Shown: in pieces, positions 6,567 through 10,172 of the stretch
Position numbering within the stretch: position 1 is the stretch's first letter
How the letters are laid out: every line of letters starts with the position of its first letter
Origin: Thermodesulfovibrionales bacterium
GTDB lineage: Bacteria > Nitrospirota > Thermodesulfovibrionia > Thermodesulfovibrionales > UBA1546
DNA: 10,172 bases
Direction of reading: 5' to 3'
NCBI GenBank assembly: GCA_030018605.1
Contig: JASEHP010000044.1
Location: 1-10,172, forward strand
Notes under the pieces: model-generated
Seen by the model: the letters and a program-made list of their open reading frames with translations, nothing else
Databases searched by the model: none
Told to the model about the DNA's origin: nothing
Made by a program: the position numbers and the translations under genes

Positions 6567-8141
6567 TTACCTCCAATTGGTCGCAGACCGGGATACATTT
6601 ATTAATAATAAAACTGTTATCACAATACACAGATATGAAAACAGGTCGCCGTATCTGGAGTAAAAACTTCTTCTTGTATCAGTCATTACATCCATCGTCA
6701 TAGCTGCCCGCTGAAAAAGGGGTGTCGCTCCCAGAACCCGTCCCTTGCTGTCAATAAATCCCGATATCCCGGTGTTTGCGGCCCTTATCACAGGTTTTCT
6801 GTTTTCAACCGCCCTGAACACAGCCATGCTGAAATGCTGATATGGCCCCGCTGTTTTCCCAAACCAGGCGTCATTGGTTATTGTTACCATAAAATTCCCG
6901 CCGCGCGAATACGATTTCCTTACCAATCCCGGGAAGATAATCTCATAACAGATAAATACACCAAAGCTCCCATACGGCGTTTCAGCCCTTATCTGGTGTT
7001 CCCCCGGCACATAATCCCCTATCCCTGCAACAAGCTTGTCCAAGAAAAATAGAACTTTTCTGAAGGGAACGTATTCACCGAACGGGACTAAATGTATTTT
7101 ATCATAAATGAATGAGGGCTTTCCATCAGGCGCAAGGAGAATTGCGCTGTTTGTTAGAAGGCGTTTTCCGGTCTTCTTGTCTCCTTCAGCAGGTTCCTTG
7201 ATAAGTACGCTGCCGAATAAAAGATAAGTGTTCAATGCCTGCTGAAAGCTGATCAGTTCCTGAGTAAATGCCCGGTCAGAATTAAAATAAAAAGGCGTAG
7301 CGGTTTCCGGCCAAACAACCACCGAAGGCGAGAGAACAACGGCAGCCTGAGTCAAGTTCTTATAGGTATCGAAAACGTCCCGCTGATAAACCATGTCCCA
7401 CTTTCTGTCCTGCTCTATATTCCCCTGAATAACGCTTACCCTAACGTGCTTGCCGGAAGGGGTAGCGTTTAAACGCCAGAATCCGTAGAGCAATACAGCA
7501 ACAATAAAAACAAAAAGCAGGGAAAACCCGATTAGTGTCTGGGAAAGCGGAAACAAGGGCATTGCGCGAAGGCGTTTTTTGATTATGAAAAAATCAGCAG
7601 CAGCGCCGTTCACAGCCACAATTAGAAAAGATACTCCGTAAATCCCAGTAATATCGGCGAACTGGATTGCAGGCAAAAACATGTGCTGGGAATAACCGAG
7701 GCTTGACCACGGGAATCCGGTTAAGGCATAGGAGCGCAGAAACTCAAGCGTCACCCAGAGGACAGGCGCTATAAGAAGCGCCGGCAGACGGGTAGTTGCA
7801 ATCTTCCATGAAAAAAGCACTGCAAAGACGCCGGTGTAAAGGCTCAGATAAAGGCTCAGGAGAAAGACGAGCGCAAGGCTTGGGATTAAAGGGATATTGC
7901 CATAGTGGTTTATTGAATGATATATCCAGTACAGCGTGCCAAGAAAATAGGGGATACCGAGATAAAACCCGGCGCGAAAAGCCTCGGCCGGCTTTTTATC
8001 AGCGATGGAAATCAAGAACGGCGCAAGCGCAATCCAGGCAAGAAAGAAAAGATCAAAAGTCGGGAAACAAAAGATGAGAAGAGCCCCTGAAAGTACAGAA
8101 GGCCCGTAAAGATAGAGCGTTTTTGCTATAAAAGTTCTCAT
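6567..8141 (-). CDS. lnt: Apolipoprotein N-acyltransferase
   Basis: Inner-membrane enzyme that transfers an acyl chain from phospholipid to the N-terminal cysteine of apolipoproteins, the last step of lipoprotein maturation after Lgt and LspA. At 524 residues it matches the family. Hydrophobic segments lie at roughly 10-45, 60-75, 87-112, 120-135, 160-180 and 203-222, with a last one near 499-516. The periplasmic nitrilase-like domain (about 232-490) carries the Glu-Lys-Cys triad: Glu279 in VVWPETATPF, Lys348 in YDKIHLVPFGEYVPF and Cys398 in GVFICYE. ITNDAWFG (421-428) is also conserved. The start at 8141 has only a poorly spaced AAGG before it, but gives a normal N-terminus. Its last codons and stop (N-W-R-stop) form the prfB ribosome binding site; prfB starts one base later. 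Confidence 0.95.
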   Translation of the reverse strand: MRTFIAKTLYLYGPSVLSGALLIFCFPTFDLFFLAWIALAPFLISIADKKPAEAFRAGFYLGIPYFLGTLYWIYHSINHYGNIPLIPSLALVFLLSLYLSLYTGVFAVLFSWKIATTRLPALLIAPVLWVTLEFLRSYALTGFPWSSLGYSQHMFLPAIQFADITGIYGVSFLIVAVNGAAADFFIIKKRLRAMPLFPLSQTLIGFSLLFVFIVAVLLYGFWRLNATPSGKHVRVSVIQGNIEQDRKWDMVYQRDVFDTYKNLTQAAVVLSPSVVVWPETATPFYFNSDRAFTQELISFQQALNTYLLFGSVLIKEPAEGDKKTGKRLLTNSAILLAPDGKPSFIYDKIHLVPFGEYVPFRKVLFFLDKLVAGIGDYVPGEHQIRAETPYGSFGVFICYEIIFPGLVRKSYSRGGNFMVTITNDAWFGKTAGPYQHFSMAVFRAVENRKPVIRAANTGISGFIDSKGRVLGATPLFQRAAMTMDVMTDTRRSFYSRYGDLFSYLCIVITVLLLINVSRSATNWR

Positions 8142-8144
8142 GCC

Positions 8145-8172
8145 TTGACAATAAAAAACTTAAAAGTGTAAA
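8145..8172 (+). promoter_or_regulatory. Possible promoter of tRNA-Phe
   Basis: A perfect TTGACA (8145-8150) is followed after 16 bases by TGTAAA (8167-8172), a four-of-six match to TATAAT. It is the best candidate in the 102-base divergent spacer. Its -10 lies within the heptamer array, so the match may be chance. The leader to the tRNA would be about 65 bases. Confidence 0.3.
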
Positions 8173-8238
8173 GTTAAAAGTTAAAAGTGAACTGAGCAAG
8201 GGTGCATTTAACTTGTACCCCTTAACTCTAAACTTAAT
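8161..8238. repeat. Palindromic array of degenerate heptamers upstream of tRNA-Phe
   Basis: Four forward heptamers, TAAAAGT (8161-8167, 8175-8181, 8182-8188) and GTAAAGT (8168-8174), are followed by a 22-base centre. Then four opposite-orientation variants in register run from 8211 to 8238: ACTTGTA, CCCCTTA, ACTCTAA and ACTTAAT. The plan equals that of 2646-2715, but the 7-mer differs. It fills most of the spacer between the divergent lnt and tRNA genes. Confidence 0.55.
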
Positions 8239-8243
8239 CATAC

Positions 8244-8319
8244 GGGCAGTTAGCTCAGTCGGTAGAGCAGAGGCCTGAAAAGCCTCGTGTCCGCAGTTCG
8301 ATTCTGCGACTGCCCACCA
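8244..8319 (+). tRNA. tRNA-Phe (GAA), CCA encoded
   Basis: A complete 76-nt cloverleaf. Acceptor GGGCAGT (8244-8250) pairs with ACTGCCC (8309-8315). The D stem is GCTC/GAGC. The anticodon stem GAGGC/GCCTC encloses loop CTGAAAA with anticodon GAA (8277-8279). The T arm is CGCAG/CTGCG with TTCGATT. Discriminator A (8316) is followed by an encoded CCA (8317-8319). It decodes UUC and UUU. No clear terminator follows, so it may be co-transcribed with the gene at 8391. Confidence 0.97.
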
Positions 8320-8332
8320 TGATTTTATTCCT

Positions 8333-8410
8333 ATGGTTAATGTTGAGTCAAGAACAATCGCAACCCTTAAGATTTTTGGGTTAATGGAGCTTGCAAGAAA
8401 ACGCCTTTGA
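8333..8410 (+). CDS. Possible 25-codon ORF just before the DUF401 gene
   Basis: ATG 8333 opens 25 codons, starting M-V-N-V-E-S-R and ending M-E-L-A-R-K-R-L, with a TGA at 8408-8410. One base later comes an ATG (8412-8414) in the frame of the membrane protein, a layout typical of translational coupling. No Shine-Dalgarno precedes it and I do not recognise the peptide. A second in-frame ATG at 8384 lies right after the T-rich stretch. It could be a leader peptide, a remnant of a lost gene, or chance. Confidence 0.2.
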   Translation: MVNVESRTIATLKIFGLMELARKRL

Positions 8411-9602
8411 AATGTCAGATATCCTTAAAATCTCCGCTGTCTTTGTCCTTATAGTCATTCTTTTAAGAAAGAAAGTGAACATAGGTTATGTGCTTCTGAT
8501 AGCCTCCGGGGCCCTGGCGTTTTTATATCTCATGCCCCCCTTCTCAATGGCGTCTGCAATAAAGGCTGCATTTTTTGATAAGGTTACACTCAAGCTTGCG
8601 CTTGCCCTGACCCTTATAAGGGCTTTTGAATTAATACTCAGAGAGAAAGATGTCCTGTCAGATATGATGAAGGCGTCGCGTTTGCTGTTAAGAAGAAAGA
8701 AGGCAGTTGTGGTTTCAATGCCACTGTTAATAGGGCTTCTGCCTTCTGTGGGAGGAGCGTATTTTTCAGCGCCTATGGTTGAGGAATCCGCCGAGGGGAT
8801 GAATATGTCACAAGAAGAAAAGGCATTCGTAAATTACTGGTTCAGGCATCCGTGGGAATACGTCCTCCCGCTTTATCCCGGGATATTGCTTGCCTCGGCA
8901 GTGTCAAATATAGAGCTGAGGAGCCTGATTATCGCGAATATGCCGTATGCTGTTTTTATTGCAATAACAGGGTTCATTTTCAGCATGAAAGGCGCTTCAG
9001 GCAGATTTTCAGAGGCCGAAAACATATCAAGAAAAGGTCTCTTCAGTTTTGTTCCAATAGCGATAGTGCTTCTGCTCGTTGTTTTCTTTCATATAGAGCT
9101 TCATTATGCCCTGCTGATTATAGTCACAGGGCTTTTTATCTTTTACAGGTTCGGGCTTAAAGATGTAGTAAGGGCAATTAAGCACGGGTTGGCGCTTGAT
9201 GTCATCATGCTTATAGCAGGCATCATGATATTCAAAGAAATTATGGAGGCGTCAGGCGCGCTAAAAAACCTCAGCGAGTTCCTGAGATTAAACGCCATTC
9301 CTGCTGCTCCGCTGCTTTTTTTGCTGCCGTTTGTTAGCGGTCTGCTGACAGGCGTGACAGTCGGATTTGTCGGCAGCACATTCCCGCTGATATTGAGCAT
9401 TGCAGGAGAATCATCTGCCGGAATAATCTCGTTTGCATTTGCTTCGGGTTTTTTCGGAGTCCTGCTTTCTCCTGTCCACATATGCCTTGTGCTTACGAGG
9501 GAATATTTCAAGGCGGATATGTGGGGCGTTTATAAGAAGATAATCCCGGCTGCCTCGATTGTGTTTCTCGTTGCAATTGCCGAGCATATGATTTTAAGGT
9601 AG
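8391..9602 (+). CDS. DUF401-family integral membrane protein (probable transporter)
   Basis: A 403-residue, very hydrophobic protein with about ten membrane segments. Two glycine- and proline-rich stretches, LLIGLLPSVGGAYFSAPMV (112-130) and LLPFVSGLLTGVTVGFVGS (311-329), look like related re-entrant loops of two inverted halves, as in ion-transporter-type carriers. NYWFRHPWEYVLPLYPG (148-164) and SGFFGVLLSPVHICL (352-366) also look family-defining. I place it in the DUF401 family from memory of these motifs. The substrate is unknown and neighbours do not indicate one. The start is uncertain: TTG 8391 has GGAG only one base away, while ATG 8412 has no good Shine-Dalgarno but follows a stop by one base. 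The stop is at 9600-9602; no terminator is obvious. Confidence 0.8.
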   Translation: MQENAFEMSDILKISAVFVLIVILLRKKVNIGYVLLIASGALAFLYLMPPFSMASAIKAAFFDKVTLKLALALTLIRAFELILREKDVLSDMMKASRLLLRRKKAVVVSMPLLIGLLPSVGGAYFSAPMVEESAEGMNMSQEEKAFVNYWFRHPWEYVLPLYPGILLASAVSNIELRSLIIANMPYAVFIAITGFIFSMKGASGRFSEAENISRKGLFSFVPIAIVLLLVVFFHIELHYALLIIVTGLFIFYRFGLKDVVRAIKHGLALDVIMLIAGIMIFKEIMEASGALKNLSEFLRLNAIPAAPLLFLLPFVSGLLTGVTVGFVGSTFPLILSIAGESSAGIISFAFASGFFGVLLSPVHICLVLTREYFKADMWGVYKKIIPAASIVFLVAIAEHMILR

Positions 9603-9632
9603 CGTGTTCTTTATCTGTAACGCCAACATGAT

Positions 9633-9842
9633 AATGTCCTATTAGAGCAAAGTAGAAATGTCCTATTTATTGCTAAACACCCATGCCATAAATGGCACAA
9701 AGAAGTGTAAAAGTTACCTTACCAATAGTAACAATGTCATTCCCCGACTTGATCGGGGAATCCAGTTCCTTTGTTCTGGATTCTCTGGTCAAGCCAGAGA
9801 ATGACGAATTGGGATAGCATAAAACAGGACATTTCTACTTTG
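9633..9842. mobile_element. Possible insertion-sequence remnant: both ends, no transposase
   Basis: CAAAGTAGAAATGTCCT (9648-9664) and its exact inverse complement (9826-9842) face each other across about 160 bases. An 11-base unit, AATGTCCTATT, occurs twice in direct orientation on the left (9633-9643 and 9657-9667), 24 bases apart. Its first eight bases recur inverted on the right (9826-9833). Repeated motifs inside both ends recall transposase-binding sites of IS21-like elements. No transposase frame and no target duplication are visible. Confidence 0.4.
9736..9805. repeat. REPIN-like element: two inverted 30-bp hairpin arms
   Basis: Two 30-base arms (9736-9765 and 9776-9805) are imperfect inverse complements, both starting GTCATTC at the outer end and ending GAATCCAG at the inner end. 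Each arm is itself a hairpin. The left has a 9-bp stem, ATTCCCCGA with TCGGGGAAT, and loop CTTGA. The right has ATTCTCTGG with CCAGAGAAT and loop TCAAG, the inverse complement of the left loop. Such paired palindromes are dispersed nonautonomous repeats, often mobilised by RAYT-type transposases. Confidence 0.7.
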
Positions 9843-9866
9843 GCTTGACATTTATGGAAATTTTTG

Positions 9867-9896
9867 TTGACAACACAGAGTTTAACAACATATCAT
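9867..9896 (+). promoter_or_regulatory. Possible promoter of the integrase-like gene
   Basis: TTGACA (9867-9872) and TATCAT (9891-9896) are separated by 18 bases; the -35 is exact and the -10 has one mismatch. A second TTGACA lies at 9845-9850. The predicted transcript starts about 30 bases before the ATG at 9933. Confidence 0.35.
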
Positions 9897-9932
9897 CAAT
9901 CTAACTTTCCGCCTTTTATATTCGGAGAGCTA

Positions 9933-10172
9933 ATGGGGTAATAACAGTCAAAAAAGATTCTTCAAATGTAACAGTGGCATTCCGCTACAATCCTGAATAT
10001 GTCGAAAAAATCAAAACCATCCCCGGCCACAGATGGAATCCAAAAGAAAAACACTGGAGCTTTGCAGATTCTGACGGAACACTGGAAAAGATACTTGCAG
10101 TTTTTGAAGGCGAAGAAATTCAGATAGACCCTTCCCTGCAAACACAACTGCCTCACCCTGTCATTGCGAGGA
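9933..10172 (+). pseudogene. N-terminal part of an integrase-like protein, probably frameshifted, cut by the window edge
   Basis: A frame open from 9905 to the window end encodes I-T-V-K-K-D from 9941, then VAFRYNPEYVEKIKTI, GHRWNPKEKHWSF and DGTLEKILAVFEGEEI. I know this from the small N-terminal domain (HARP-like WnP..K.W.F motif) before the SAM-like and catalytic domains of some tyrosine recombinases. The catalytic part lies outside the window, so recombinase identity is inferred. GGAG (9924-9927) and ATG 9933 sit where a start belongs, but the ATG frame stops after two codons. One extra base in GGGG (9935-9938) would join it to the long frame as M-G-V-I-T-V. The only in-frame alternative start is GTG 9974, without a Shine-Dalgarno and inside the conserved domain. 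The last 15 bases look like the edge of a dispersed repeat. Confidence 0.5.
10158..10172 (+). repeat. Possible edge of a dispersed palindromic repeat
   Basis: CTGTCATTGCGAGGA at the window end matches, from memory, the outer end of a repeat common in bacterial genomes (GTCATTGCGAGG...). It also shares GTCATT with the outer ends of the REPIN-like element at 9736-9805. Only its first bases are visible. Confidence 0.35.

Larger units (their letters stand above)
9603..9904. other. Repeat-rich spacer without genes
   Basis: About 300 bases after the DUF401 gene. I see no credible ORF. It holds an outer 17-bp inverted repeat (9648-9664 and 9826-9842), an inner REPIN-like double hairpin (9736-9805), a small palindrome TGCCAT-AA-ATGGCA (9684-9697) and a possible promoter at the right end. 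It looks like debris of mobile elements. Confidence 0.6.

Noticed and set aside
8053..8241. 62-codon minus-strand frame across the lnt start
   Set aside because: Overlaps the lnt 5' end in another frame and takes its codons from the heptamer array. No support.
8297..8319. tRNA-Phe 3' end as an integration attachment site
   Set aside because: An integrase-like gene lies 1.6 kb away, but I found no second copy of the tRNA 3' end in the window.
9143..9511. 122-codon minus-strand frame inside the DUF401 gene
   Set aside because: Shadow of the membrane protein's hydrophobic codons; no independent features.
9603..9904. CRISPR array in the repeat-rich spacer
   Set aside because: The repeats are inverted pairs, not regularly spaced direct repeats, and no cas gene is nearby.
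9962..10156. 64-codon minus-strand frame at the right end
   Set aside because: Antisense to the integrase-like domain, whose plus-strand motifs are clearly the real coding signal.

Overview
The window holds a replication-initiation locus. Five genes are packed on the minus strand and read right to left: lnt (apolipoprotein N-acyltransferase), prfB (release factor 2), dnaA, dnaN and gyrB. Between prfB and dnaA is a ~290-bp AT-rich spacer with the layout of a chromosomal origin. It has DnaA-box-like nonamers, a run of trinucleotides matching the DnaA-trio, and a 19-nt pure A/T block. A divergent part on the plus strand holds tRNA-Phe(GAA), a DUF401-type membrane protein gene, a repeat-rich spacer and the start of a damaged integrase-like gene.

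Organism: a bacterium of moderate GC. GyrB is of the long (~800 aa) type with an insertion before its C-terminal tail, and Lnt implies lipoprotein triacylation, so a Gram-negative (diderm) cell is likely. DUF401, the integrase N-domain and the dispersed-repeat style make me think of Nitrospirota or a nearby lineage. That is an impression, not a proof.

Layout: 1-225, end of the gyrB transcript and a possible next gene start at 16 on the minus strand. 226-5165, gyrB, dnaN, dnaA; recF, often found between dnaN and gyrB, is absent, and that spacer holds an array of ten heptamers instead. 5166-5454, oriC candidate with the dnaA promoter. 5455-6565, prfB with its programmed +1 frameshift. 6567-8141, lnt, whose stop codon lies inside the prfB Shine-Dalgarno. 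8142-8243, a second heptamer palindrome. 8244-8319, tRNA-Phe. 8391-9602, DUF401 protein. 9603-9900, nested inverted repeats. 9905-10172, integrase-like fragment.

How they work together: DnaA opens the origin next to its own gene, DnaN is the sliding clamp and GyrB supplies the gyrase ATPase. Spacing suggests translational coupling for lnt-prfB and dnaA-dnaN. No novel defence or metabolic system is visible. The most interesting signals are non-coding: the origin architecture, two heptamer palindromes, a REPIN-like element whose two hairpins differ by compensatory changes, and an integrase-like gene that seems frameshifted at its start and meets another dispersed repeat at the window edge.
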